Of a DNA stretch of 59,407 bases, positions 36,701-44,835 are shown one piece after another; the first letter of the stretch is position 1; each line of letters starts with the position of its first letter. The stretch spans positions 1 to 59,407 of the forward strand of contig NZ_AYXG01000029.1 of the NCBI RefSeq assembly GCF_000564855.1, given 5' to 3'. The DNA is from Actinokineospora spheciospongiae (GTDB lineage Bacteria; Actinomycetota; Actinomycetes; Mycobacteriales; Pseudonocardiaceae). The translations under genes and the position numbers were made by a program. The notes below the pieces were generated by a model. It worked only from the letters and a program-made list of their open reading frames with translations. It made no database searches and was not told the origin of the DNA.

Positions 36701-39115
36701 GCACCCGAGCTGCCGGTGCTGGGCGCCCAGTACGCCGACTTCGCCGCCTGGCAGCGCCGCAGGCTCGCCGACGGGGTGCTGGCCGAGGGCCTGCGGTTCT
36801 GGCGCGGCGCCCTGGCGGGCCTGCGCGCCGACGAACTGCCGCTGGACCGGCCCCGACCCACCACCCGCGACTTCACCGGCGCCATGGTGGAGTTCGAGGT
36901 GACCGGGGAGCAGGCGGAGCGGGTCCGCGAGTTCAGCAGGCAGCAGGGGGTCACCAGCTTCGTGACCATGCTCGCGGTGGTCGACACCCTGCTGCACCGC
37001 TGGGCCGGGCACACCGACGTGGTGATCGGGGTGGCCACCTCCGGGCGGGTCAACCCCGCCACGCACGACCTCATCGGCTACTTCAACAACGTGCTGCCGT
37101 TCCGCACCAGCACCGCGGGCTCCCCGCCGTTCACCGAGCTGGTGCGCCGCTGCGCGCGCACGGTGGCCGACGTGCTCGACCACGAGGAGGTGCCGCTGGA
37201 GAAGGTCGTCGCCGACGTGCTCGGCCGCCGCGACCCCGGCAGGCACCCGCTGTTCGACGTGGCCTACACCTACCAGAACGTGCCGCAGGACACCGCTGAA
37301 CTGGGTGGGCTGGGCTGCTCCCGCTACCTCGACGGCGCCATCGTCGGGATCGCCCCCGGCACGGCCAAGTTCGACCTGACCGTGGGCGTGGTCGACCAGG
37401 GCGAGGGCCCGATGAGCGGTTACATCGAGTACGCCACCGCCCTGTTCGACCGCGCCACGGCCGAGCGGCTGGCCAAGTGGCTGCCCGAGATCGTCGCCGA
37501 GGTCGCCGCCGACCCCGACCGGCCGCCGCACCCGATCCCCACTCCGGCACCCGCTCCACAGTGGAGGGAACCCCAGCCCATGCCCCACTCCCCCAATGGC
37601 ACCTCCCGCGCCGGACAGGTCCTCACCGCCGTGGTCGCCGACCTGCTGGCCCTCGACGACGTCAAGCCGAGCGACAACTTCTTCGACCTCGGCGGCGACT
37701 CGGTCCTGGGCGTCCGGGTGGCCGCCCGAGCGGCCAAGGCGGGGGTGCACGTCACCCCGCAGCAACTCCTGCAGTGCCGCACCATCGACGAACTGGCCCT
37801 CGTCGCCGCCGTGGACGGCCACGAGCGGGAACCCGCCCAGGCCCCCGACCGGCACATCCCGCTGACACCGATCATGCACCACTTCCTGGAGCACGTACCC
37901 GACGGCAACGCGGACTTCGTGGAGGTGCAGGTGTTCGAGCTGACCTCCACCGCCGTCACCGCCGAACACGCCCGCGCCGCCGTCGAACACCTGCTGGCCC
38001 GGCACGAACCACTGCGCTACCGCTTCCGCGGCAACAGCCTCAGCCTGCACGCCGAGTGCGCCCCACCCGGCGACACCCCGTTCGACGTCTCGGTCCTGCC
38101 GCCGATGGACGAGCAGCGCGAACGGGAACGCATCGCCGCCGACTGCCGGGACCTGCGCACCGACCTGGACCTCAAGCGCGGCCCGGTGGTGCGTGCCCGC
38201 TACTACCAGCGCGGCCACGGCCGCAGCGCGCTGCTCGTCCTGCTGGTCCACCACTTCGTCTTCGACAACATGTCCACCGTCGTGCTCATGGACGACCTGG
38301 ACGCCGCCCTCACCGACCTGGTCGCCGGTCGCGCGTTGGCACCCCAACCACACGCCCCGGGCTGGCGGCGGTGGTCGGAACACCTGCGCGACATGTCCAC
38401 CTCCGACACCCTGGCCGCCGAACTGGACTACTGGACGGCCATCGCCCACGCGGGCGCCGACCTGGGCCTCCCACCGGGAGAAGGCGGGGGCGGCACGGCC
38501 CGGTACTTCCTCGACACCGTCCCGACCACGGGCAGCGCGTCCGAACGGGAGGTGGCGCTGTGCGCGGTGGCGCACGGGCTGGCCCAGTGGAGCGGGACGG
38601 CGGGCGCCTACCTGACCGTGGAGGGCGAGGCCACCCCCAGCGCCTACCGGCACGCGGGCCGGGGACCGGCGGTGGGCTGGTTCACGACCCTGCACCCGGT
38701 CGTCCTGCCCATCGAACCGGGCGCGGCAGTGCGGGACTGCCTGCCCGACGTGGTCGACCGGGTCCGCTCGGTGCCCAACGACGGCGTGGGCCACGGGATG
38801 CTGCGGCACCTGTCGCCGCACAACCCGGCGGTCGCCCGGTTCCGCGCCCTGCCCGAGCCGCAGGCCATCCTGCTGCACGCCCCCAGCGACATGGCCGCGT
38901 TCGACGCCGGGGTGCGGCTGATCAGGATGCGGTGGGACCTGGCGGTCAACCTCAAGCAGGCGGTCTCCACCTGGTTCCCGCTGATCGTCGCCGTGGCCGA
39001 GCGCGAATCCCGGCTGTGCGTGGAACTGACCAGCGTGGACCGCTTCAGCCAGGCCGAACTGGAAGCCATGGCCTCGCGGATCGGCGCCGCCTTCACCGCG
39101 CTGGCGGACGGGTGA
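33764..39115 (+). CDS. Hybrid PKS-NRPS: KS-pseudoAT-ACP-C-PCP-E-like, with no active AT and no A domain
   Basis: About 1783 aa. GTG 33764 has GGGAG 6 bases upstream; GTG 33746, overlapping the NRPS 2 stop, is an alternative. The KS keeps its catalytic Cys (VDTACSSA, about 167), His (VECHGSATPLGD, 303) and His (KGNLGHLDGAAG, 344). The next region keeps an AT-like start (RELCTTFPAL) and the post-AT linker (PTYPFDPVRCW) but is only about 180 aa, and GHSxGE has become GSGAGN (about 576), so the nucleophile is missing. Then follow an ACP (LGGTSI, 758), C (HHIVYDGWS, 953), PCP (LGGDSV, 1311) and a variant E/C domain (HHFVFDNMS, 1497; GHGMLRHL). Extender unit and amino acid must both come from other proteins. 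It sits directly after NRPS 2. Confidence 0.9.
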   Translation: MADRDGPGGDIAVIGVAALLPGASGLDELHHLLAAGEDRVAPPTPTRVRHTGGEPGTEYLPMAYLDRIDLFDHRFFGIPLREAEAMDPHHRLLMQLAHAAIEDACLRPSGLQGSRTAVVLGHARSDYDTLYGEDDPLHTLGSLPAALAARIAYHFDLTGPAFTVDTACSSALAAVAQAVTELRRGAADLALAGGISLRPVLIPTEGHVPARGVETTDGRCRPFDERATGAAAGEGGAVVLLRRLADAVAAGDPVHAVIKGIAVNHNGHRMASMGAPSRKAQTEVITAAWRDAGVAADSVGYVECHGSATPLGDVIEVDALRQAFADAGVPAPGCPIGSIKGNLGHLDGAAGMAGLLKALLAVRRGELYPTAHFTTPNPMLDLSGPVHVNPARAPWAKDGPRRAGVSAFGMTGTNVHAVLEQAPPRPGAAVPDLGGELVTVSAKSASAFGRYCDRLADFAATTDHDLRTVAHALNRGRDDHPYRGAFTARTTRELAEALRAAVPPREPAPDERPVVVLLAGDAVVEEETWRELCTTFPALADTPLPEAPAARLVATGVALLALARSLGVRHDHLVGSGAGNLVVRVAREEMTLDAALRAAEGMALSSELDHARLAGVAERFTRDGAVLVDLATDGVLARELRRLRPELPRVELFAAPGRGSVLRQLGALHRLGVRLDWDAHYAGADIPRVPAPTYPFDPVRCWCRPVGAPAPQPVSRPASASPTPMPGAPEDRVMAVWRRVLGADDLAPDSDYFALGGTSIAGISVLRSLEDEFGIQLTFADLYAHRTVRDLAARVAQLRAEGGSAGAHQDIPVLPRGGPLPVSFGQEQLWYLDRLNPGTALYNITHDLRLRGPLDQAALTAAVRDLITRHEVLRTRIAADDDGVPHALVRAEEHRVAVHDLSALPEDERHREARRLIDEDALLPFDLAEGPLVRTALLRLGDDDHVLLWTYHHIVYDGWSPTAFFRDLSEFYRARLAGRAPELPVLGAQYADFAAWQRRRLADGVLAEGLRFWRGALAGLRADELPLDRPRPTTRDFTGAMVEFEVTGEQAERVREFSRQQGVTSFVTMLAVVDTLLHRWAGHTDVVIGVATSGRVNPATHDLIGYFNNVLPFRTSTAGSPPFTELVRRCARTVADVLDHEEVPLEKVVADVLGRRDPGRHPLFDVAYTYQNVPQDTAELGGLGCSRYLDGAIVGIAPGTAKFDLTVGVVDQGEGPMSGYIEYATALFDRATAERLAKWLPEIVAEVAADPDRPPHPIPTPAPAPQWREPQPMPHSPNGTSRAGQVLTAVVADLLALDDVKPSDNFFDLGGDSVLGVRVAARAAKAGVHVTPQQLLQCRTIDELALVAAVDGHEREPAQAPDRHIPLTPIMHHFLEHVPDGNADFVEVQVFELTSTAVTAEHARAAVEHLLARHEPLRYRFRGNSLSLHAECAPPGDTPFDVSVLPPMDEQRERERIAADCRDLRTDLDLKRGPVVRARYYQRGHGRSALLVLLVHHFVFDNMSTVVLMDDLDAALTDLVAGRALAPQPHAPGWRRWSEHLRDMSTSDTLAAELDYWTAIAHAGADLGLPPGEGGGGTARYFLDTVPTTGSASEREVALCAVAHGLAQWSGTAGAYLTVEGEATPSAYRHAGRGPAVGWFTTLHPVVLPIEPGAAVRDCLPDVVDRVRSVPNDGVGHGMLRHLSPHNPAVARFRALPEPQAILLHAPSDMAAFDAGVRLIRMRWDLAVNLKQAVSTWFPLIVAVAERESRLCVELTSVDRFSQAELEAMASRIGAAFTALADG

Positions 39116-40107
39116 TCGCCCTGGCGGCAGCGGGCTGGCACCTGCCCGACCCGGTCCCGGTCGCCGACCTGCCCGAACTGGCGCACCTGTCCCCCGCCGA
39201 ACGCGCCACCTGTGCGGCCCTGGGCATCGACAGCGTCGCGGTTGACGATTCCCTGGGCCCGACCGACCTGGCCGCCCTAGCCGCCCGCCGCGCCCTCGTG
39301 GCAGCGGACCGCGAACCCGACGACGTGGATGTTCTGCTCGTCATCGAGTCCCGCGCTCCGGACACCCTGGTCAGCTCCGAGGCCACCCGCCTGCAAACCG
39401 CCCTGGGTGCCCGCCGTGCGATGGCCTTCTCGGTGGGCGGCCTTGGCTGCGCGTCACTGACCCCCGCCCTGCTCACCGCCGAGGGCCTGCTGCGCGCCAA
39501 CCCGGACCTGCGGACGATCCTGGTGGCCCACGGCAGCAAACCGGCCACCCCCGGCCGCTACCGCCACCCGGTCACGCTGAACGGCGACAGCGGCGGAGCG
39601 CTGGTGATCGCTAGGGAAGGCCCGGTCCTCGTGCGCGACATGCTGCTGGAAACCAACGGCGACTACGCGGACCTGTTCCGGGTCGACTACCGCGACCGGT
39701 CGTTCGAGCGGTGGCGGGAGGAGTGCGCCGACCTGCCGACGTACTCGTTCAAGCTGGCGGTCGAAACCCGCAACCGCCTGCGCTCCCTCACCGAGAGACT
39801 GCTGTACCGCAACGGCCTCCGCCCGGCTGATGTGGCCTGCCACATCAGCCAGAACCTGTCGGCCACATCCCTGCGCAACCACGAGGAAATCCTGGGCGCC
39901 CCCCTGACGAAGTCCTGCCAGGACAACCTGTCCCGCTACGGCCACCTCGGCCCGAACGACGTCTTCCTCAACCTCTACAGCGCCTTGGACCGGGGTGAAC
40001 TCCACCCGGGGGATCGCGCGGTACTGCTCAACGTCAGTCCGGTCGCCGCGTGGAGCGCGCTACTGGTGGAAATCGGCCCCCAGGAAGACGCGCACCACCT
40101 GCTGTGA
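39112..40107 (+). CDS. KASIII-like (FabH-fold) ketosynthase or acyltransferase
   Basis: A 331-aa thiolase-fold protein. GTG 39112 overlaps the hybrid gene's stop (GTGA), so the two are coupled. The nucleophile is in AFSVGGLGCASLTPAL (Cys about 111). The histidine is in ACHISQNLSATSL (family HQAN), and the usual YGN(T/S) asparagine is replaced in LSRYGHLGPNDVF by histidine. A Cys-His-His site departs from standard FabH (Cys-His-Asn). It recalls KASIII relatives that transfer acyl groups rather than condense and decarboxylate. Likely roles are acyl loading or transfer between carriers of the adjacent line; this is inference. It is the last gene of the plus-strand operon. Confidence 0.82.
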   Translation: MIALAAAGWHLPDPVPVADLPELAHLSPAERATCAALGIDSVAVDDSLGPTDLAALAARRALVAADREPDDVDVLLVIESRAPDTLVSSEATRLQTALGARRAMAFSVGGLGCASLTPALLTAEGLLRANPDLRTILVAHGSKPATPGRYRHPVTLNGDSGGALVIAREGPVLVRDMLLETNGDYADLFRVDYRDRSFERWREECADLPTYSFKLAVETRNRLRSLTERLLYRNGLRPADVACHISQNLSATSLRNHEEILGAPLTKSCQDNLSRYGHLGPNDVFLNLYSALDRGELHPGDRAVLLNVSPVAAWSALLVEIGPQEDAHHLL

Positions 40108-40114
40108 CGCCTGT

Positions 40115-40139
40115 CCGTCGAGTTCCCACACCTCGACGG
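40115..40139 (+). terminator. Hairpin after the KASIII-like gene
   Basis: CCGTCGAG pairs perfectly with CTCGACGG over a 9-base loop, 7 bases past the stop at 40107. It has no U-tract. It probably ends the NRPS 2 - hybrid - KASIII transcript. Confidence 0.55.
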
Positions 40140-40201
40140 CCCACTGATCACCATGTGCCACACTGGCAGCAGCAGGCTCAGTGGCAAATCGGGGGTACAC
40201 C

Positions 40202-40654
40202 ATGGCACGGCTTCTCGCCCATCTGGACGACAGCGTGGAGGTCGACCACAACCACTTCCTGATGCAGGAAGTACCGACACTGCGCACGATGAGCGTCGAC
40301 GACATGCCCGGCGACGACGAACTCGTCGCGGGCAGCGACGGTGGGCTCTACTTCCACAGCGCCGCGAACGATCACGAGGCGGATGTGCGACTCGAACTCT
40401 GGGACGCGGAGCCGGACCCGGTGGCGGCGCCGTGGACCCTCGGGGCCACGGTGTCGACCGACCTGCGAGACGCGGTCCGGTTCAACTCGATCTTCATGGT
40501 CTTCTCCGGGCGAGAGCTGGTCCTGCCGGTGTCGGGCCCGTACATGGCCCGCGTCTCGACCCGGGGTCGTGACGCTGCTGCGGAGTTGGAGGAGGCCACC
40601 TTCGCCAAGGGCGTGGAGAAGTGGCTCGTGCAGCTGTGGTCGCGCCCGGCCTGA
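40202..40654 (+). CDS. Uncharacterised 150-aa cytoplasmic protein
   Basis: I do not recognise this protein. ATG 40202 is preceded by GGGGG about 7 bases upstream; an in-frame GTG at 40181 lacks one. The sequence (MARLLAHLDDSVEVDHNHF) is acidic, has no signal peptide or membrane helix, and looks like a single compact beta-rich domain (GGLYFHSAANDHEADVRLEL, FNSIFMVFSGRELVLPVSGP) with a helical end (AAELEEATFAKGVEKWLVQL). It lies alone between a terminator and a convergent small membrane-protein gene. Coding character looks normal for the region. The function is unknown. Confidence 0.65.
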   Translation: MARLLAHLDDSVEVDHNHFLMQEVPTLRTMSVDDMPGDDELVAGSDGGLYFHSAANDHEADVRLELWDAEPDPVAAPWTLGATVSTDLRDAVRFNSIFMVFSGRELVLPVSGPYMARVSTRGRDAAAELEEATFAKGVEKWLVQLWSRPA

Positions 40655-40664
40655 TCCGAGTCGG

Positions 40665-40931
40665 TCAGGACGTCCGGGCGTGCAACCAAGCGCGCACGGC
40701 CAACCCCAGGGCGAGGACGCCCAGCACCGCCATCACGATCACGGCGGTGGTGGGTACCACGCCCATCTCCGCAAGCGCGCAGAACCCGGCGGACGGGAAC
40801 GGGGAGCAGTAACGCATCCGGTCCAGTTCTTCCGGTCCAGGCTTGCTGATCCGGTAGGTGAACCCTGCCAGCACGATGAGCAGCACACCTGCGGTGATCA
40901 GAATGACGACCGTGCGCCTCGTGGACATCAT
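40665..40931 (-). CDS. Small two-helix membrane protein
   Basis: An 88-aa protein with two membrane helices: VVILITAGVLLIVLAGF (residues 8-24) and AVIVMAVLGVLALGLAV (about 63-79). They flank a roughly 38-residue loop containing two cysteines (RYCSPFPSAGFCALAE), which could form a disulfide outside the cell. Two adjacent ATG codons start it (40931 and 40928). AGGGGGA immediately upstream is better spaced for the second. It converges on the uncharacterised gene with 10 bp between stops and lies downstream of the XRE regulator gene. The function is unknown. Confidence 0.6.
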   Translation of the reverse strand: MMSTRRTVVILITAGVLLIVLAGFTYRISKPGPEELDRMRYCSPFPSAGFCALAEMGVVPTTAVIVMAVLGVLALGLAVRAWLHARTS

Positions 40932-41003
40932 TCCCCCTGGTCCGATGAGCAGCGCGAGGAATCAGCTTAGATGATCGGCGCCTGCTGTGACGGGGTTGTT
41001 TCC

Positions 41004-42179
41004 TCAGCAGGCCAACAAGAGATCGCGGTCGCGCCACGCCGTGCGGAGCAGGGATGCCGATCCGGAACTCAGGCGGGGTTGGAGGCGGGCAACGGCGTCG
41101 GCGGTGAAGGGTTCCTCGTGGGCGTAGTCGATGGCGCGCGTGCCCGCACCGTCGTGTTCGGGGTTGCCCAGGAATTCCTCGGAGTACTCGCGCATGATGT
41201 TGTGCCACAGGGAGAAGTCGTTCCGCACGTCGGTGGCCGCCGTGGTGGAGGATTGGAACTCCCCGGACGGCACCACCGAGCACATGCCCCCGCCGTCCGC
41301 GACAGCCGTGGGATCGCGCTGGTGCAGGGTGAACCGGTGCCCCGCCACGGGGTCGTGGCGGATGGTCAGCGTGCTGATGCCGGGTGACACCAGCCACCGG
41401 TGGGGATCGAACGGGTCCGGCACGCCCGCCCTGATCGGCAGGTCGTCGAGCCGTGGCACAGACCCCCTGGAGCGCACGAAGGCGGCTTTGAACTCGTGGG
41501 CGACGTACTCCTTGACGTCGAACACCTCGAAAAAGGTCGTGGTGCCGAACCGCAGCGCCAGGCCCTCCTCGGCGCGGACGTCGAGCAGGCGGTAGCTGAC
41601 GCGGTTCTCCAGCAGCCGGGGCAGGACGAGGTCCCGGACCGCCCGGCTGTACGACGGGTACCTCTCGCCCCGGTCGGTCAGCGGCAGGACGCCGTCGAGC
41701 GGTGCGGTCAGGGGTGGGGCCGCGGGGTGCGTGACGTCGAACTCCAAGCGGACGTCCTCCAGCGGGATCGGGGTGTCCAGCAACCAGCCCGGGCCCGCCA
41801 GCACGTGGCCGTCCCAGGCCCGCACCGACTCCGGGTACAGCCACGCCGCGAGTTCGGACAACTCACGGCCCCGCCGCGCCGCCGCCCTCCGGACCGCCAA
41901 CCACTCGCCCTGGCTGCGGCGCACCCGCTCGTCCGCAGCCGCACCGGCAGCACGCGAAGAAGGCCGCTCAGCCTCGTTGATCATGTCGTCGAGCCGGGCG
42001 GCGTCGACCCCGAGCAGGTCGGCCAACAGCGGCCGCATGTGCGGCAGCGGCTCGTGTTCCCCGGACTCCCAGGTCGCCACTGTCGTCCGGTCGACCCGCA
42101 AGGCCTCGGCGAGGCTTTCCTGCGTGTACCCGGCAGCCCTGCGCGCGGCTGCCAGGCCCGACCGCCGAGACCGGCTCAT
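41004..42179 (-). CDS. XRE-family HTH regulator with a large C-terminal domain containing a partial Nudix-box-like motif
   Basis: A 391-aa protein. Residues 8-65 form an XRE helix-turn-helix (LAAARRAAGYTQESLAEAL, RVDRTTVATWESGEHEP). The rest is a cytoplasmic domain I cannot name. It contains LWHNIMREYSEEFLGNPEHDG, which matches the REUxEExGU half of a Nudix box, but the upstream Glu is missing. A KEYVAHEFKAAFVRSRG segment and IRHDPVAGHRFTLHQRDP are also notable. ATG 42179 gives a natural N-terminus just before the HTH. As the only regulator in the window it is a candidate to bind the inverted repeat at 27578, but it may equally be unrelated to the clusters. Confidence 0.82.
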   Translation of the reverse strand: MSRSRRSGLAAARRAAGYTQESLAEALRVDRTTVATWESGEHEPLPHMRPLLADLLGVDAARLDDMINEAERPSSRAAGAAADERVRRSQGEWLAVRRAAARRGRELSELAAWLYPESVRAWDGHVLAGPGWLLDTPIPLEDVRLEFDVTHPAAPPLTAPLDGVLPLTDRGERYPSYSRAVRDLVLPRLLENRVSYRLLDVRAEEGLALRFGTTTFFEVFDVKEYVAHEFKAAFVRSRGSVPRLDDLPIRAGVPDPFDPHRWLVSPGISTLTIRHDPVAGHRFTLHQRDPTAVADGGGMCSVVPSGEFQSSTTAATDVRNDFSLWHNIMREYSEEFLGNPEHDGAGTRAIDYAHEEPFTADAVARLQPRLSSGSASLLRTAWRDRDLLLAC

Positions 42180-42326
42180 CCCCGACTCCCTTCCTGCTGG
42201 ACCTCAGCGAAGGTAACAGCCGGTTCGAGCACCCGCGCCCGCCGCGCCCGCACCCCACAAACTCCCCGCGTCGATGGGCTCGTGGGCTTGGAGGTCACAG
42301 CGATCCCGGTTGCGCCGGCGATCCTG
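42180..42326. other. Intergenic region upstream of the XRE gene
   Basis: It presumably contains the promoter of the XRE regulator gene. No copy of the 27578 inverted repeat and no iron box was seen. Confidence 0.4.
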
Positions 42327-42356
42327 GCTCCGGGGCGCCCGTGGGCACCCCGGAGC
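42327..42356 (-). terminator. Strong hairpin after the SdrD-like gene
   Basis: GCTCCGGGG-C-GCCC / GGGC-A-CCCCGGAGC forms a 13-bp stem with one mismatch and a 2-base loop. It starts 7 bases beyond the stop at 42363. It insulates the downstream XRE gene from read-through. Confidence 0.75.
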
Positions 42357-42362
42357 GGTGGA

Positions 42363-43481
42363 TCAGGTGGCGTTGATGGGGGTCGTGACCGAGGTTGCCG
42401 GGCCCGACTCGAAGAAGATGCCGCCACCGATCGTGATGGTGAGGTTGCCGGTGGTCGGGGCGGTGATGGCGACCTTCACCGTGAAGGTGACGGTGGGCGG
42501 GGGGACGCGGAAGAAGCTGTCGCGGAGGCTGAAGTAGTCGGAGCCGAAGAGTTCGAGGGACCAACTGGGGGTGGAGGTGACCTCGGTGAAGATCAGGCCT
42601 GCGGGGCTGCCGGTGGAGTGGATGGCGTGGGTGTCGAGGGCGTTGCCGGTGAAGGCGGCGGTTCCGGTGAAGGTGACCGTGCCGCCGACGTGGAGGGTGG
42701 TGGTGTCGCGGTCGGGGGTGAGGGTGAGGGTGCCGGTGTTGTGGGCCTCGTAGTAGCCGACGTCGGCGGTGGCGGGGGTGGTGGGGCGCACCGAACCGTT
42801 GGGGCCCAGCTGGAAGGTGAACGTGGGGCCTCGGCCGGTACCCTGCTCGAAGTCGGAGTCCCGGGTGGGGTCTGTGCCCTGGTGGGCGGGGGACTGGGTG
42901 TACATCCGGCCGCCTTCGTAGCCGTCCGACGACTGGAGGGTCGCTTCGCCCAGGGCGACGTCGTCGATGGTGTAGCGGCCGTCCGCGTTCATGGTGGTGG
43001 CACCGTTGTACACGGTCAGACCGATGCCCGCGCTGAAGCCCGGTTCGCGGGCTTCCCTGATGCCGTTGGCGTTGAGGTCCTTCCACGACCGGCCGGTGAT
43101 CTTGCCGCCGCGGGCGCCGAAGTTCGCCGTGGACAGCTTGTCCGCGGTCACGGTGACGCGGCGGGTGGTGGGGGTGCTGAAGCCGTAGTTGTACTGCTTG
43201 CCGTCGACCTGGTAGACGCCCGGTGCCAGGTTCGGGAAGCTGTAGGTGCCGCCCCAGGCCGTCTGCGTGCCGGTGATGTAGTTGCCGTACCGGTCCGACA
43301 GGGTGACCCACCCGAGGTACAACCCCGGCTCCACCCCGTTGATCCGGCCGTCGGCGTCGCGGTCGAACCAGACCTTGCCCTCGATGGAGCCGGTGGGTGC
43401 CGGGTCCGCGGTGGCCGTGCCTGCCGTGCCGACGATGAAGGCTGCGATGAGCACGGCTGTGCCGCATGTTCTGAGCTGCAT
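42363..43481 (-). CDS. Secreted SdrD/CnaB-like beta-sandwich protein
   Basis: A 372-aa exported protein. ATG 43481 begins a typical Sec signal (MQLRTCGTAVLIAAFIVGTA) with likely cleavage after TATA (about residue 29). Two SdrD B-type repeats follow: SIEGKVWFDRDADGRINGVEPG (about 36, calcium-loop-like acids), then YSFPNLAPGVYQVDGKQ; and KITGRSWKDLNANGIREAREPG (about 135), then YTIDDVALGEATLQ. The C-terminal ~150 residues are Thr/Gly-rich beta-strand sequence with no LPxTG anchor or final helix, so it is probably released or held non-covalently. It has no evident link to NRPS chemistry and looks like an insertion between the two NRPS blocks. Confidence 0.82.
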   Translation of the reverse strand: MQLRTCGTAVLIAAFIVGTAGTATADPAPTGSIEGKVWFDRDADGRINGVEPGLYLGWVTLSDRYGNYITGTQTAWGGTYSFPNLAPGVYQVDGKQYNYGFSTPTTRRVTVTADKLSTANFGARGGKITGRSWKDLNANGIREAREPGFSAGIGLTVYNGATTMNADGRYTIDDVALGEATLQSSDGYEGGRMYTQSPAHQGTDPTRDSDFEQGTGRGPTFTFQLGPNGSVRPTTPATADVGYYEAHNTGTLTLTPDRDTTTLHVGGTVTFTGTAAFTGNALDTHAIHSTGSPAGLIFTEVTSTPSWSLELFGSDYFSLRDSFFRVPPPTVTFTVKVAITAPTTGNLTITIGGGIFFESGPATSVTTPINAT

Positions 43482-43597
43482 GAAATTTCTCGACTCCCCA
43501 GTTGAGAATTCCGGTGTCCCGGTGATCCCGGTACACAGGAAGGCGTGTGGGGGGCCTCCCGGTTCCCCGGGCCACCCGCTGGGGTTAGTCGGGGGCG

Positions 43598-44835
43598 TCA
43601 GTGGTGGGCGGGTTCCTTCTGGGCTTCGAGGAGGTCCTTCTTGTCGGGGAAGGCGCGCAGCGCGGGGCTGATCAGGGCCAGGATGGTCAGCACCGCGATC
43701 CCGGCCGTGCACAGCAGGATCACCTGGGTGCCGCCCGCCAGCCCGGCCAGCAGCCCGCCCACCGCAGGACCCGCCGCCGCGGAGGCGCCGCCGAGGACGG
43801 CCATGACGCTGCTGAAGCGGCCGCGCATCTCGTCGGGGGTGAGCAGGAGTTGGTAGGTGCTGATGGTGACGTTGGCCGTGGGGGCGAGGAAGGCGATGCC
43901 CGCGAGCAGCAGGCCCATCAGGTAGCCGTTGTGGATGAACACGGCCACCGGGGTGAGGAGGGTGAGGGCGACGAAAATGCCGACGATGGACAGGTACGGG
44001 GTGAGCAGGCGGTTCAGGGTGGGGGCGGCGAGGGCGCCGAGGAGGCCGCCGATGCCGAACATGGCCGCCATGACGCCGATCTCGGCGGGTGAGAGGCCGC
44101 GTTGGTGGGCCAGGACGATGATGACGATGTAGAACGCGGTGAAGAAGAAGTTCACCCCGATCAGGCAGGCGGCCGTGGCGCGGATGAAGCGCTGGCCCCA
44201 CACCCAGCGCAGACCGTGCCCGATCTCGGGCAGCAGTCTGCTCAGGGAGGCCCGTGCCCGTTCCTGCGCGGGGACGCGCAGGAACAGCAGGGCGATGAAC
44301 GAGAACACGTGCAGGACCATGTCCACCGCGAACGGGACGACCCTGGCCAGCGTGAACAGGGCTCCGCCGAGGGCGGTGCCGGACAGTTGGCCCAGGTAGC
44401 CGCGGGCGGCGTTGCCCGCGATCGCGCTGTGCACCTGTTCGGCGGGCACGACCCGGGGCAGGGTGGCGTGCTCGGCGGGTTCGAAGAAGGCCCGGCACAG
44501 GCCCATCAGCGCCGCCGCGGCGATGATGTGCGCCAGGCCGAGCACGTCGAACCACAGCGCGGCGGCGATGCTGGCCGCGGCGAGGATCTGGCCTGCTTCG
44601 CACAGGAGCATGACTCGTTTGCGGTCCCAGCGGTCGACCAGGGCGCCCGCGGGCAGGCCCGCGACGAGTTGGGCCGCCGCGCTGGCGCCGACCGCCAGGC
44701 CCGAGGCCGCCGGGGAGCCGGTGACCACGAGCACCAGCAGCGGCAGGGCGATGGTGACGGCGTTGAAGCCGACCTCTGAGGCGACCTGCGCGCCCCAGAG
44801 GATGCCGTAGTTGCGGTTCTTGCGGAGGGGGGTGC

